Assembly: GCF_036226365.1 (NCBI RefSeq)
Contig: NZ_CP108462.1
Span: 1,922,001 to 1,986,000, forward strand
DNA length: 64,000 nt
Direction: 5' to 3'
From: Streptomyces sp. NBC_01262
GTDB taxonomy: Bacteria > Actinomycetota > Actinomycetes > Streptomycetales > Streptomycetaceae
Shown here: positions 26,594-35,603 of the stretch, piece by piece
How positions within the stretch are numbered: the stretch's first letter is position 1
Layout of the letters: each line of letters starts with the position of its first letter
Notes under the pieces: generated by a model
Databases searched by the model: none
What the model saw: only the letters and a program-made list of their open reading frames with translations
Told to the model about the DNA's origin: nothing
Position numbers and translations under genes: made by a program

Positions 26594-27334
26594 TCACGTG
26601 CGCGGCAGGTGCCCCGTCTCCGCGTGCCAGCGCCCGCGCGCGGCGTCGAGTTCGGCCCGCGCGGCGGGCAGGCGGTCGTCCGCGCTCTGGCGGGCGGTCA
26701 GGCGCACGAGCGCTTCGCGCGCGGCCTCCTGGGAGAGCGTACTGGCGCGGGCGTGGGTGAGTTCGGTCTCGGCGTCGGCGATGAGGCCTTTGCGGCGGGT
26801 GAGGAGGTCGTTCTCGTCGGCGACGGCGTTCTCGATACGGATGGCGAAGTGGCGGACGGCGTCCTCGGACTGGGTGCCGGGAAAGCGTGCGACGACGGCA
26901 CGGCCGTTGGGGCGGGTGACTTTGATGCCGTACTTGTGGCGGGCGGACTCGAAGCGGACCTTGAGCCCGGCGAGAGGAATGTCCTCGGAGCGGTAGCGCA
27001 GCACGTGTTGATAGAGCGTCAGTTCGCCGAGGATCTGCTGCTGTTCGCCACGGCCGGGGTTCCGCAGCTCCTTCAGGCGCTGCTCGGCGCTGCGGATGCG
27101 CTCGCGGTAGCGGGTCTCCTCGCCGCGCACCTTGCCCTTCGCCTCGGACAGCTCGCGTCGCGCGGCCCGCTCCAGCTCGCGCACGCCCCGGCGGGCCATG
27201 GCGAGGTCGCGCCGCTCGACGGCGTACGCGTCACCGAAGGCGTAGGCCCAGCCGCCGGGGTAGGCGTGGAGCCGCCAGCCGATGTAGGCGGCGCCGCCCA
27301 GGAGGACGAGCAGCGCCCAGACGGTGGCGGCCAT
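26594..27334 (-). CDS. Membrane-anchored coiled-coil protein, unrecognised
   Basis: 246 aa. One N-terminal helix (residues ~4-20, VWALLVLLGGAAYIGWRL) is followed by a long charged coiled coil (~45-110, heavy in Arg/Glu), a small central domain (~115-180) and another coiled coil to the end. It starts 2 nt after the stop of the gamma-glutamyltransferase gene on the same strand, so it is probably co-transcribed with it. Function is unknown; topology suggests a cytoplasmic or envelope scaffold. Confidence 0.7.
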   Translation of the reverse strand: MAATVWALLVLLGGAAYIGWRLHAYPGGWAYAFGDAYAVERRDLAMARRGVRELERAARRELSEAKGKVRGEETRYRERIRSAEQRLKELRNPGRGEQQQILGELTLYQHVLRYRSEDIPLAGLKVRFESARHKYGIKVTRPNGRAVVARFPGTQSEDAVRHFAIRIENAVADENDLLTRRKGLIADAETELTHARASTLSQEAAREALVRLTARQSADDRLPAARAELDAARGRWHAETGHLPRT

Positions 27335-27336
27335 AC

Positions 27337-29136
27337 CTAGGGCGTACCGCTGGGCTGGACGACCTGCGCGGATCCGCCGCCCCTGCGGACCGGTTCGGCG
27401 GCGGCGAGCCAGCGGCCGTCGGGGAGGCGCTGGATGCCGGTGGCGGCGCCGATCTCGGCGGGAGCCGCGAAGACATGGCCGAGGGCGGCGAGCGTGGCAG
27501 CCGCCGGGGTGTCGAGGAAGGCGGCCTCGACGCTGGTGGCGGCGGTGTTGCGCTGGCTGGCGCGCGGCACGGCGATGGCGTCCTCAAGGGAGAGGCCGCG
27601 GTCGACGTGCTCGGTGAGGACCTGGAGGACGGTGGTGATGATCGTGGAGCCGCCCGGGGAGCCGAGGGCGAAGTCCACCCGGCCGTTCTTCAGCACGATG
27701 GTCGGCGAGATGGAGGAGCGGGGGCGCTTGCCGGGTCCGGGGAGGTTGGGGTCGTGGACGGTGGCGCTCGCGGGGACGAAGGAGAAGTCCGTCAGTTCGT
27801 TGTTGAGCAGGAAGCCCCGGCCGGGGACGGTGATGCCGCTGCCGCCGGTCTGCTCGATGGTGAGGGTGTACGAGACGACGTTGCCCCACTTGTCGGCCAC
27901 GGTGAGGTGGGTGGTGTTCTCGCCCTCGTACGTGGTCGGGGCGGCGTCGCCCGAGGTGGCGCAGGCGGCCGGGTTCGCGGGGTCGCCGGGGGCAAGCGGG
28001 CTGGTGAGGACGGCGTCGTCCTTGATGAGGCAGGCGCGGGAGTCGGCGTAGGACTGGGAGAGCAGTCCGGCGGTGGGCACGTTCTCGAAGGACGGGTCGC
28101 CGACCCAGCGGCCTCGGTCGGCGAAGGCGATGCGGCTGGCTTCGAGGTAGCGGTGCAGGTACTGGGCGTCGGTGAGCCCGGAGAGGTCGGTGCCCTCCAG
28201 GATGTTGAGCGCCTCGCCGACCGTCGTGCCGCCGGAGGAGGAGGGGGCGATGCCGTAGACGTCCAGGCCGCGGTAGGAGATCTTGGTCGGCGCCTGCTGC
28301 TTGGCCTTGTACGCCTTCAGGTCCGAGGCCACCAGATCGCCCTTGCGTACGACGCGGGTCGAGGTCGGGCTGACCGGAGGATTGCGGACGGTGCTGATGA
28401 TGTCGGCGCCGATGTCGCCGTCGTAGACCGCCTTGACGCCCTTGAGGCCCAGTTCCTCGTAGGTGGCGGCGAGGTCGGGGTTGGTGAAGGTGGAGCCGAC
28501 CACCGGCAGGGCCCCGCCGGGGAGGAAGAGCTTCGCGGTGTCGGGGAAGTCGGCGAAGCGGGCCTGGTTGGCGCTGGTCTGGTCGCGGAAGGTCGAATCC
28601 ACGGTGAAGCCGTCGCGGGCGATGCGCTCGGCGGGCTTCAGGACCTGCTTCAGGGACTTGCTGCCCCAGGTGCTGAGAGCCGTGGACCAGGTGGCGGGCG
28701 TGCCGGGCACTCCTACGCTCAGGCCGCTGGTGACGGCGTCGGCGAAGGGGATGGCCTGGCCGTTCTCGACGAAGAGCTGGTCGGTGGCGGAGGCGGGGGC
28801 GATCTCGCGGCCGTCGATCGTGGAGACCTTGTGGGTCCTGGCGTTGTAGTAGACGAAGTAGCCGCCACCGCCGATGCCGGAGGAGTACGGCTCCGTTACG
28901 CCGAGCGCGGCGGCGGTGGCCACGGCCGCGTCGACCGCGTTGCCGCCGTGCTTGAGCACCTCGATGCCCGCTGCTGAGGCGTCCACGTCCACGCTGGCGA
29001 CGGCGCCGCCGTAGCCGACGGCCACCGGGACCTTGGCGGGGGTGGATTGCGCGGCCTGGGCCGTCGGTGGCGTTGCGGCGACGGAGAAGAGAGCAGCACC
29101 GACAGCTAGCAGCGACACATTGCGACGACGACGCAT
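27337..29136 (-). CDS. ggt: Gamma-glutamyltransferase, secreted
   Basis: 599 aa with an N-terminal signal peptide (RRRR then a hydrophobic core, cleavage near AQA-AQ at ~28). Family landmarks are GGNAVDAAVATA, SSGIGGGGYFVYY, GVPGTPATW and the autoprocessing/nucleophile Thr408 in ENTTHLTVADKWGN, followed by NNELTDFSF. The precursor cleaves itself before Thr408 into two subunits. It hydrolyses or transfers gamma-glutamyl groups from glutathione and related peptides outside the cell. Nothing appears truncated. Confidence 0.95.
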   Translation of the reverse strand: MRRRRNVSLLAVGAALFSVAATPPTAQAAQSTPAKVPVAVGYGGAVASVDVDASAAGIEVLKHGGNAVDAAVATAAALGVTEPYSSGIGGGGYFVYYNARTHKVSTIDGREIAPASATDQLFVENGQAIPFADAVTSGLSVGVPGTPATWSTALSTWGSKSLKQVLKPAERIARDGFTVDSTFRDQTSANQARFADFPDTAKLFLPGGALPVVGSTFTNPDLAATYEELGLKGVKAVYDGDIGADIISTVRNPPVSPTSTRVVRKGDLVASDLKAYKAKQQAPTKISYRGLDVYGIAPSSSGGTTVGEALNILEGTDLSGLTDAQYLHRYLEASRIAFADRGRWVGDPSFENVPTAGLLSQSYADSRACLIKDDAVLTSPLAPGDPANPAACATSGDAAPTTYEGENTTHLTVADKWGNVVSYTLTIEQTGGSGITVPGRGFLLNNELTDFSFVPASATVHDPNLPGPGKRPRSSISPTIVLKNGRVDFALGSPGGSTIITTVLQVLTEHVDRGLSLEDAIAVPRASQRNTAATSVEAAFLDTPAAATLAALGHVFAAPAEIGAATGIQRLPDGRWLAAAEPVRRGGGSAQVVQPSGTP

Positions 29137-29252
29137 ACGTGGACCTCCACCTGGGCGACCGCGGACCGTGCCCCGCAGCGTATCGGGATCTCCGCCAACT
29201 CGTCAGGAGCACGTCAGTGCGAAAACCCCGAACGGCGCTACCATTCGCGCCC

Positions 29253-30002
29253 ATGAGCGACGACCTGCGCAACATCATCCTGGGCGTGGCGGCGACCGCC
29301 ATCAGCGCCGCACTCGGCTGGCTCGCCCGCACCTACCTCTGGCGGCGCAGACTCGGCCACCAGCAGCGCTTCTTCGGGCTGCCCACCGGCTCCGAGTGCC
29401 TGCTGGTGGTCAACCGCGACCCGGGGTCGCGGGACTGGAGCGTGGCGCGCAACGACGTGTTCGCACTGATCGAGCTGGCCTCGGTCGTCAAGGACTGCCG
29501 GGCGAACGCCGAGATCCTGCCGCACGACACGGCGTGGCAGGGCTTCGGGGCGCGTACGGAGTTCTGCATAGGCGGGCCGGTGTCCAACCAGCGGATGGCG
29601 GCCCATCTGCGCACCATGCTGCCCGGCGTCGAGATCAACTCCGACAGCCTCGGCCCGGACCGGGGCGCCCTCACCATCGCCGGGGAGACCTACCGGCTGG
29701 ACAAGGGTTCGGTGGAGTACGTACTGCTGGCGCGCCTGGCCGCCGACGAGAACACCGGGAACAGCCGGCCGGTCTTCCTCTCCTCCGGCCAGACGGCGAT
29801 CACCAACCAGGCGGCGGTGCGCTATCTGGTCCGCCATCACACGCGGCTGGCCCGCAAGTACGGGGGCGACGGCTCGTTCTGCCTGCTGCTGAAGGTGATC
29901 AACTCGACGGCGTACGGCCCTGACGTGGTGGAGGTCGTCGCCGATGTCACCCGCCCGGCGTCCACACCGGTCAGCCGTCCGGCGATCACGACGGCAGAAT
30001 GA
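29253..30002 (+). CDS. Unrecognised protein with one N-terminal membrane helix
   Basis: 249 aa from ATG 29253. A single helix (residues ~8-25, IILGVAATAISAALGW) is followed by a basic stop-transfer (WRRR) and a soluble domain of ~215 residues with motifs CLLVVNRDPGSRDWSVARND, QTAITNQAAVRYL and KYGGDGSFCLLLKVINS. I have the impression of a conserved actinobacterial family but cannot name it. It lies divergent from ggt and 4 nt before the LtrA gene, suggesting an operon. Confidence 0.65.
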   Translation: MSDDLRNIILGVAATAISAALGWLARTYLWRRRLGHQQRFFGLPTGSECLLVVNRDPGSRDWSVARNDVFALIELASVVKDCRANAEILPHDTAWQGFGARTEFCIGGPVSNQRMAAHLRTMLPGVEINSDSLGPDRGALTIAGETYRLDKGSVEYVLLARLAADENTGNSRPVFLSSGQTAITNQAAVRYLVRHHTRLARKYGGDGSFCLLLKVINSTAYGPDVVEVVADVTRPASTPVSRPAITTAE

Positions 30003-30006
30003 CCGC

Positions 30007-31176
30007 GTGAGCGAACCACAGATCAGCTACTGGAGATCACCCTGGCTGCGCCCGATGGCGGCCCGCGACCCGGCGGAGCCGCACCGCGCCGCGACGCCGC
30101 TGGAGCTGCTGTTCGACCTGTGTTTCGTGGTGGCCGTGGCGCAGGTCGCCGCGCAGCTCCATCACGCGCTGTCCGCCGGCCATGTGTCGTCCGGGCTGGT
30201 CAGCTATCTGATGGTCTTCTTCGCCATCTGGTGGGCCTGGATGGGGTTCACGTGGTTCGCCTCCGCGTACGACATCGATGACGTCCCGTACCGGCTGACC
30301 ACGTTCGTGCAGATCACCGGCATCCTGATGCTGGCCGCCGGGGTGCCTCGCGCCTTCGCCGAGCACGACTTCACGCTGCCGGTGGCCGGCTATGTCGTCA
30401 TGCGCGCCGGGCTGGTGTCGCAGTGGCTGCGGGCCGCCCGCTCCCACCCGGAGGGGCGGACCACGGCGCTGCGCTACGCCGCCGGGATCATCGCCATCCA
30501 GTGCGCCTGGGTGGGCTGGCTGTTCGTGCCGCAGGGGTGGCGGACGGCGACCTTCGTGGCTCTGGGCGTCCTGGACGTGTGCGTACCGATCTTCGCCGAG
30601 GCCGCCTGGCAGACGCCGTGGCACCCGCACCACATCGCGGAGCGGTACAGCCTGTTCACCCTCATCGTGCTGGGCGAGTCGGTGCTCGCGGCGACCCTGG
30701 CGGTGCAGCAGGCGCTGGACGAACGGGAGACGCCGCTCGCGCTGTTCGGTGTGGCCGTGGGCGGGCTGCTGATCGTCTTCTCGGTGTGGTGGCTGTACTT
30801 CGCCAAGCCGGCCGCCCAGTTCCTGACCTCCAACCGGGTGAGCATTCCCTGGGGTTACGGCCACTACCTCGTCTTCGCCTCGGTGGCGGCGGTGGGCGCG
30901 GGCCTGGCGGTCAACATCGACCACGCCACGCACCACGCCCACCTCTCGCACGCCGCCGCGGGGGCCGCTGTGACCGTGCCCGTCGCGGTGTTCCTGCTCG
31001 TGCTGTACGTGCTTCACGTCCGGCCGCACCATGTGAGCCTCGGGCACGCGCTGCTCATCCCGGGCACCGCCGTCCTGGTGCTGGCCGTGACCTTCACCGG
31101 CGTTCCTGTGCTGGCGACCGGGCTGCTGCTGGCGGCCCTGGTCGCCGTCTCGGTGTGGGTCAGCCGGCCTGCCTGA
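30007..31176 (+). CDS. Low temperature requirement protein A (LtrA) family membrane protein
   Basis: 389 aa from GTG 30007. The diagnostic N-terminal motif PLELLFDLCFVVAVAQ is present, followed by about ten hydrophobic segments, WWAWMGFTWF, and the conserved HHIAERYSLFTLIVLGESVLA split across helices 5-6. LtrA proteins are integral membrane proteins of unknown mechanism. The 3' end overlaps the convergent SGNH hydrolase gene by 17 nt. Confidence 0.92.
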   Translation: MSEPQISYWRSPWLRPMAARDPAEPHRAATPLELLFDLCFVVAVAQVAAQLHHALSAGHVSSGLVSYLMVFFAIWWAWMGFTWFASAYDIDDVPYRLTTFVQITGILMLAAGVPRAFAEHDFTLPVAGYVVMRAGLVSQWLRAARSHPEGRTTALRYAAGIIAIQCAWVGWLFVPQGWRTATFVALGVLDVCVPIFAEAAWQTPWHPHHIAERYSLFTLIVLGESVLAATLAVQQALDERETPLALFGVAVGGLLIVFSVWWLYFAKPAAQFLTSNRVSIPWGYGHYLVFASVAAVGAGLAVNIDHATHHAHLSHAAAGAAVTVPVAVFLLVLYVLHVRPHHVSLGHALLIPGTAVLVLAVTFTGVPVLATGLLLAALVAVSVWVSRPA

Positions 31177-32059
31177 CGCACGTCAGCCGGTCCAGGACGG
31201 CCGCCGCCATGGCCTGCTCCCCCAGCGCGTTGGGGTGCGCGGGGGCGGCGGGCGAGGCCGGGGTCAGCGGCTCGATCCAGCGCACGCCGGGGGCGGTGCA
31301 CATGTCGTGGCCGATGGTGGGGGTGTAGGTGTCCACGTAGGTGGCGTGGGCGGCGCGCGCCTGCTGGGCGAGCATCGTGTTGAGCTTCTTCTCCGTGTCG
31401 CGCAGGTACGCGAAGTCGCCGTCGGCGAACGGGACGGCCGGGCGGCAGCCGACGCCGCTGTCGGGAAGCAGGTCCGGGTAGCCGACCACGACGACGTCGG
31501 CGCGCGGGGCGCGCTTGTGGATGTCCGCGAGGACCGCCGCGATCTTGGGCGCGGTCTGGGCGATGGCGGCCTCCAGCCGGTCCGTGCCGGTCGCGTTGTA
31601 GTACGCCCGGCAGGGGCTGCCGGTGGGCGCGCCGGCGGCCACGTAGGCGCACGTACCGATGATGGTGCCGAAGCCGATGTCGTTGCCGCCGATCTGAAGG
31701 CTGACCAGGTCGGCGCCCTTCGTCACGGCGTCGAGCTGCGGCGGGTTGGTGCCCTGGGCCTGCCACATCTGGGTGGTGGTGGCGCCGGCGCAGCTCACGT
31801 CGGTGAGGGTGGTGCGGCGCAGCCGCGCGGTGACCAGGCTGGGGTAGTTGCTGCTGGAGCGCGCGCAGTTGGCGTCGACCTGGACCGGGATGGCCGGTCC
31901 CGAGGTGTACGAGTCGCCGAGCGCGACGTAATCGCGGGAGCCGTGGGAGCCCGGGGAGCCATGGGAGCCGTGCGCGGCGGCGGGGAGGGCGGTTCCCGCG
32001 GTGAGCGCGACCGCGGCGCCGAAGACGGCGGCCCCCCGAACTAGCGTACGTCTGCGCAT
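31160..32059 (-). CDS. Secreted SGNH/GDSL lipase-esterase
   Basis: 299 aa from ATG 32059 (GGGGGG on the minus strand a few nt upstream). A signal peptide covers residues ~1-30, ending PAAAHG, and a His/Gly/Ser-rich linker follows. The catalytic Ser is in YVALGDSYTSG, the oxyanion Gly and Asn in LQIGGNDIGFG, and the C-terminal His in APAHPNALGEQ. Paired cysteines suggest disulfides. It resembles the extracellular Streptomyces coelicolor/rimosus SGNH lipases. Confidence 0.92.
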   Translation of the reverse strand: MRRRTLVRGAAVFGAAVALTAGTALPAAAHGSHGSPGSHGSRDYVALGDSYTSGPAIPVQVDANCARSSSNYPSLVTARLRRTTLTDVSCAGATTTQMWQAQGTNPPQLDAVTKGADLVSLQIGGNDIGFGTIIGTCAYVAAGAPTGSPCRAYYNATGTDRLEAAIAQTAPKIAAVLADIHKRAPRADVVVVGYPDLLPDSGVGCRPAVPFADGDFAYLRDTEKKLNTMLAQQARAAHATYVDTYTPTIGHDMCTAPGVRWIEPLTPASPAAPAHPNALGEQAMAAAVLDRLTCVRQAG

Positions 32060-32174
32060 AATTGTCCCCCCTGTGACCTGTGTCGTTGTTGACGTGATCA
32101 GATTCAGGGCGCCGGAGGCGGCTGTCAATGACTTGGACGCCGGAACGTTACTCCCGCGTAGCACCCGGCATGAC

Positions 32175-32207
32175 GAAGCCCCCGGGCCCGTCGGACCCGG
32201 GGGCTTC
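32175..32207 (-). terminator. Hairpin terminator after the glycine-rich lipoprotein gene
   Basis: GAAGCCCCCGGG (32175-32186) pairs perfectly with CCCGGGGGCTTC (32196-32207), with a 9-nt loop. It sits 15 nt past the stop of the minus-strand gene at 32223, in the gap before the SGNH gene. Confidence 0.75.
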
Positions 32208-32222
32208 AACGCCGATCAGCCG

Positions 32223-32621
32223 TCAGGAGCTGGTGGGCGCGGGGCTGGCGCCGCCCTGGCCGCCACCGCCGAAGCCGCAGCCGCCCTGGCCACCACCCTG
32301 GCCACCCTGACCGCCGCCGGGGGCGCCGGAGGGAGCGCCGGAGGGAGCGCCACCACCGTTCGGTGCGCCGGAGGCGTTGCCGGTGGGCGCGCCGGACGGC
32401 GCACCGCTCATGTTGCCGGTCGGTGCGCCGGACGGCGCGCCGGAGCCGCCCTGGCCGCCGCCGGGGCCGCCGGAGGGACAGGCGGTGCTGTTGCCGCCGG
32501 CGCCGGTGCCGCTGCTGGACGAGGAGTCCGATCCGCAGCCGGCCAGCAACAGGGTCGAGGCAGCCAGCAGTACAACGGCGGCGGGTGCCGTCCGGCGGCG
32601 GGTCCTCAGGACACGAGTCAT
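32223..32621 (-). CDS. Small Gly/Ser/Ala/Pro-repeat lipoprotein
   Basis: 132 aa. A basic N terminus, hydrophobic core and lipobox LLLAGC (Cys29) mark a lipoprotein. The mature part is almost entirely low complexity: a Ser run, then GAPSGAPTGN-type units repeated about five times, then GGGQGGQGGG and CGFGGGGQGG. No folded domain is visible; it is probably a flexible cell-surface lipoprotein. Its function is unknown. The skewed composition makes the opposite strand look open as well, but the lipobox supports this frame. Confidence 0.7.
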   Translation of the reverse strand: MTRVLRTRRRTAPAAVVLLAASTLLLAGCGSDSSSSSGTGAGGNSTACPSGGPGGGQGGSGAPSGAPTGNMSGAPSGAPTGNASGAPNGGGAPSGAPSGAPGGGQGGQGGGQGGCGFGGGGQGGASPAPTSS

Positions 32622-32797
32622 GGGTCAGTAGCTCCTCAAGGTCCGGCGTACGCGACGCCAGGAGAGATCGGTTCACCCATGAGCCAAGCGGATCACTCTG
32701 TGCCCCCACCATGCCCATCCCATGGCAAACCTGTGTCTTGTGCAAAGGGATGGTCAAGGCGGTTTGAACGCGTGAAAGTCTCTCAGAGAGGAGCCGT

Positions 32798-33049
32798 TCA
32801 GCCGAGGACGCGGTGGACGAGGGTGTCCCGTTCCGGCTTGGGGATGGCGGTCCAGCGGGTCCCGCGGATCGCGCCCTCCAGGGCGAGCAGGGTGTGCGTG
32901 CAGGCGTCCTTCGGGAGCCCCTCCCGGATCTTCTCGAAGGCGCGGCCGGCGCCGAGCCTGCGCAGCTCGTCGGCGTCCGTCACACCGGCGCGGTGCAGGC
33001 GATCCGCGAGGACCGCTCCGATGTTCGGCATCTGCTGCAGGGAGTCCAT
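32798..33049 (-). CDS. TfoX C-terminal-domain protein
   Basis: 83 aa beginning MDSLQQMPNIGAVLADRL, followed by LHRAGVTDADELRRLGAGRA and LALEGAIRGTRW, the helix-hairpin-helix-like pattern of the TfoX/Sxy C-terminal domain. The N-terminal TfoX domain is absent, as in many free-standing actinobacterial copies. Role is unknown. The start ATG 33049 fits the usual family start; the longer open frame upstream is antisense noise. Confidence 0.85.
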   Translation of the reverse strand: MDSLQQMPNIGAVLADRLHRAGVTDADELRRLGAGRAFEKIREGLPKDACTHTLLALEGAIRGTRWTAIPKPERDTLVHRVLG

Positions 33050-33078
33050 GCGGCCATCATGCACCGCCGGACGGTCCG

Positions 33079-33615
33079 TCAGACCGCGATCTCGGCCCAG
33101 ACACGCTTGCCACCCGGGAGGAGTTCCGTACCCCAGCGGAAGGTGTACGCGGCGACGAGCTGCAGCCCGCGGCTGCTCTCGGCGGTCGTGGGGAACGGGC
33201 CGGTCATGATCAGGCAGGGCAGCGAGCGCGAGCAGTCGCGTACCGAGATGTGCACCAGGGTCATTCTGCGCCACAGGGTCAGGCCTATCTGGCGGCCGCC
33301 GGCATGGCGCACCGCGTTGGTCACGAGTTCGGCGAGCACGACGCTCGCCGTCTCCAGGAGATGCCCCAGACCCCACACGTCCAGGGTCGCGGCGAGGATC
33401 CGGCGGGCCTGCCGGGGAGCCTGGTCGTCGCACGGCAGGAACACCTCGCCGACCAGCAGGGTGGTCGGGGGGTAGCCCACGGGTTCGATGTGCTCGACGG
33501 AGGCGAGGGCTCCGCCTGCGGCCGGTTCGGGCCGGGCCCGCGGGGGTAGTTCTTCACCGGGCTGCTCTCCGGTATCTCGGAGGATTGGCGACTGTGCGGC
33601 CAGGTTTTCACTCAT
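33079..33615 (-). CDS. HATPase_c_2 ATP-binding regulatory protein
   Basis: 178 aa; the start ATG has GAGGTGG just upstream on the minus strand. The N-box is ASVVLAELVTNAVRHAGG, followed by ISVRDCSRS and SRGLQLVAAYTFRWGTE. It belongs to the large Streptomyces group of RsbW-like anti-sigma kinase proteins. It lies divergent from an HTH regulator at 33758, the same kind of pairing as at 16.3-17.8 kb, but without a DUF397 gene. Confidence 0.85.
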   Translation of the reverse strand: MSENLAAQSPILRDTGEQPGEELPPRARPEPAAGGALASVEHIEPVGYPPTTLLVGEVFLPCDDQAPRQARRILAATLDVWGLGHLLETASVVLAELVTNAVRHAGGRQIGLTLWRRMTLVHISVRDCSRSLPCLIMTGPFPTTAESSRGLQLVAAYTFRWGTELLPGGKRVWAEIAV

Positions 33616-33757
33616 TTGTCCACCTCATTGATGGTGCAGGTGGCGCCGAGCTTTCCGTGAAGACCCTGTGAAAGCGATACCCCCGCGCTATTCTCACGGC
33701 GATATACCTCCTGGTAACAAGTCCAGGGGCCGTCTGCGCGGGCGGGAGAGCTCACAC

Positions 33758-34624
33758 ATGTCCGGTCTGTCTTCGTCGTCCTCCGCCGATTCCGTCGAGA
33801 TCCCCGACTGGGCCTGGCTCCGGGAGGAGATACGTGAGGCTCTGCGGAGCCGTGACGCGGGCGCCATCCTGCGCTTCGCCCAGCAGTACGGCGGGGCGAG
33901 CCAGTCACGGATAGCCGCCGCCACCGGGCTGTTGCAGGGGCGCGTCAACGAGATCGTGCGCAACCGCCGGGTGGTGGTCCGGATCGACGTCTTCGAACGC
34001 ATCGCGGCCGGCCTGCGCATGCCGGACGACGCACGGCTGCTCATGGGGCTCGCGCCGCTGCGCTTCAGCCAGTCCGGCCCGCAGGACCTCTTCGAGCACC
34101 CACAGGTGGCCGCGGTGGCCCGGACGAAGCCGGAGGCGTTCACCGAGATCCGCCAGGCGGCCGCGAGCGCGGCGACGGTGGACGTGATCGGCGTACGGGC
34201 CCTGGGCATGGTCGCGATGGGGGATTCGCTGCTGCGGGGGCCGTTAACCAGGGTCGGCCGTGAGTGCGAGCCCCTACTGCGAGTGCTGGTCCTGCACCAC
34301 GAGAGCCCGGCGGTGGCCCGGATCGCCGAGGAGGTCGGCGAGACGGCGCGGTTCTTCTCCGCGAGCCTGCGCTTCGCGGAGGAACTGCTCGCCGAACTGG
34401 CGGAGGAGGGCACCCTCAAGATGGAGGTGTACCGTTACATGGCGCCGCCCGTATGGCGGATGGTCCGGCTGGACGGCACGACCTTCGTCGCCGTCATCGG
34501 CGCGCGCAGCGACCCGAACTCCTCGCTGGTGTACCGGCTCTCGACGACCCCGCCGGGGTCCTTCGCGCACGGCTTCGAGCGGCACTTCGAGGCGATGCGC
34601 GAGGGCGCGGAGCGGGTCATCTGA
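33758..34624 (+). CDS. Helix-turn-helix (XRE-like) regulator
   Basis: 288 aa from ATG 33758 with GGGAGAG ~8 nt upstream. Residues ~20-80 form a helix-turn-helix (RFAQQYGGASQSRIAAATGL then VNEIVRNRRVVV). The ~200-residue C-terminal domain (QAAASAATVDVIGVRALGM; ALLRGPLTR-like segment; TTFVAVIGARSDPNSSLVYR) is a likely sensor. It is divergent from the ATPase gene at 33615 and followed by a small terminator at 34631. Confidence 0.8.
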   Translation: MSGLSSSSSADSVEIPDWAWLREEIREALRSRDAGAILRFAQQYGGASQSRIAAATGLLQGRVNEIVRNRRVVVRIDVFERIAAGLRMPDDARLLMGLAPLRFSQSGPQDLFEHPQVAAVARTKPEAFTEIRQAAASAATVDVIGVRALGMVAMGDSLLRGPLTRVGRECEPLLRVLVLHHESPAVARIAEEVGETARFFSASLRFAEELLAELAEEGTLKMEVYRYMAPPVWRMVRLDGTTFVAVIGARSDPNSSLVYRLSTTPPGSFAHGFERHFEAMREGAERVI

Positions 34625-34630
34625 CCTGGC

Positions 34631-34649
34631 GCCCGGCGGTCGGGCTTTT
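34631..34649 (+). terminator. Rho-independent-like terminator after HTH regulator
   Basis: GCCCG (34631-34635) pairs with CGGGC (34641-34645) around a 5-nt loop and is followed by TTTT, seven nt after the plus-strand stop. It is short but has a rare T tract for this genome. Confidence 0.55.
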
Positions 34650-34655
34650 GAGCGG

Positions 34656-35096
34656 TCAGACCTCTGACGCCTCCGCATACGCCTGGGACAGCTCCGGCGT
34701 GCCGCTCTCCGCCCAGTCGTGGCCGATCGCCACCACGTCGAACTCCCGTCCGGAGCCGAGCGTCACCACCGGATGCCCGTTGGGCCCCACCTGCCAGGCG
34801 GCGCCGGGCACCGTACGGATGATCACCGTGCCCAGGTACAGGCCCGCGTCATTGCCCAGCCAGGGCAGCTCGTCCGGGTCGTCGCGCCAGCTCGGCACGA
34901 GCTGGTCCAGCCGCTCCAACGACTCGGCCGTGTCATCGAGTTCGACCCCGGAGTCGGACGCCCGCTCCCGCAGCAGGCCGCATTCCGACAGCAGCTCCGC
35001 CACCCGCTCCTGGTCGTCCTCGCCCGTGCTGTGGACGGCGATGCCGCGCGGAGTGCGGTGACGTTTGAGCCAGCTGTCCAGGAACGCGAAGTCCAT
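34656..35096 (-). CDS. DUF6278-like protein
   Basis: 146 aa from ATG 35096. The conserved pattern FLDSWLKRHRTPRGIAVH, WRDDPDELPWLGNDAGLYLG and VIIRTVPGAAW corresponds to a Streptomyces family I recall as DUF6278. No signal or membrane helix is present. Function is unknown. It is 32 nt downstream of the cupin gene on the same strand. Confidence 0.75.
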   Translation of the reverse strand: MDFAFLDSWLKRHRTPRGIAVHSTGEDDQERVAELLSECGLLRERASDSGVELDDTAESLERLDQLVPSWRDDPDELPWLGNDAGLYLGTVIIRTVPGAAWQVGPNGHPVVTLGSGREFDVVAIGHDWAESGTPELSQAYAEASEV

Positions 35097-35128
35097 GCCG
35101 CCCAGCCTACGGGTGGATGCCGTCCGGT

Positions 35129-35491
35129 CTACGTGTGGATCTCGTACGCCTTGCGCAGCGTCTCGCGCACCGTCCATGTCGTCCGGTCGCCCTCGCGGAG
35201 CACGCCCACGACCCCCGGCCCCAGCTCCAGGGTCGGCCCGTCCTCGACCTCGACCGTGGCACGGCCGCTGACGACGACGAACATCTCGTCGGCCTCGACA
35301 TCGGTCACCACACCCGGCGTGATCTGCCAGATGCCCCGCAGACGGGTGCCGTCCGCCGACTCCCACAGCACCTTTCCGGTGACTTCCGGCTGCCCGGAGA
35401 CGACCTGCGAGGGGTCCAGCGGCTCGGACTCCAGTTCGGCGTCGGGTACGCGGACCGCGAAGGAAGGGGGCGGCTGATCAATGGCGCTCAT
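35129..35491 (-). CDS. Cupin-domain protein
   Basis: 120 aa from ATG 35491. The small beta-barrel of the DUF861/RmlC-like cupin type is visible (GIWQITPGVVTDVEADEMFV, VSGRATVEVEDGPTLELGPG). Of the canonical metal ligands only the Glu region is obvious, so metal binding is uncertain. It probably binds a small molecule or acts in amine or ureide metabolism. It shares strand and close spacing with the DUF6278 gene. Confidence 0.8.
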   Translation of the reverse strand: MSAIDQPPPSFAVRVPDAELESEPLDPSQVVSGQPEVTGKVLWESADGTRLRGIWQITPGVVTDVEADEMFVVVSGRATVEVEDGPTLELGPGVVGVLREGDRTTWTVRETLRKAYEIHT

Positions 35492-35603
35492 GGACGCCGA
35501 GCGTAGGGGACGGTCACGCCGAAAATCGAACGACACGTTGTATACGTTCTGTTGCCGCACAATACGTTACGTAAAGGTGCCCGGCAGATGAAGGGGCGTG
35601 CGC

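Noticed and set aside
24104..27340. A plus-strand open frame of 1078 codons
   Set aside because: It runs antisense to four well-supported minus-strand genes (nitrilase, two conserved-looking proteins, and beyond) and its product is Gly/Val/Asp-rich without any domain. GC-saturated third positions make such antisense frames common here.
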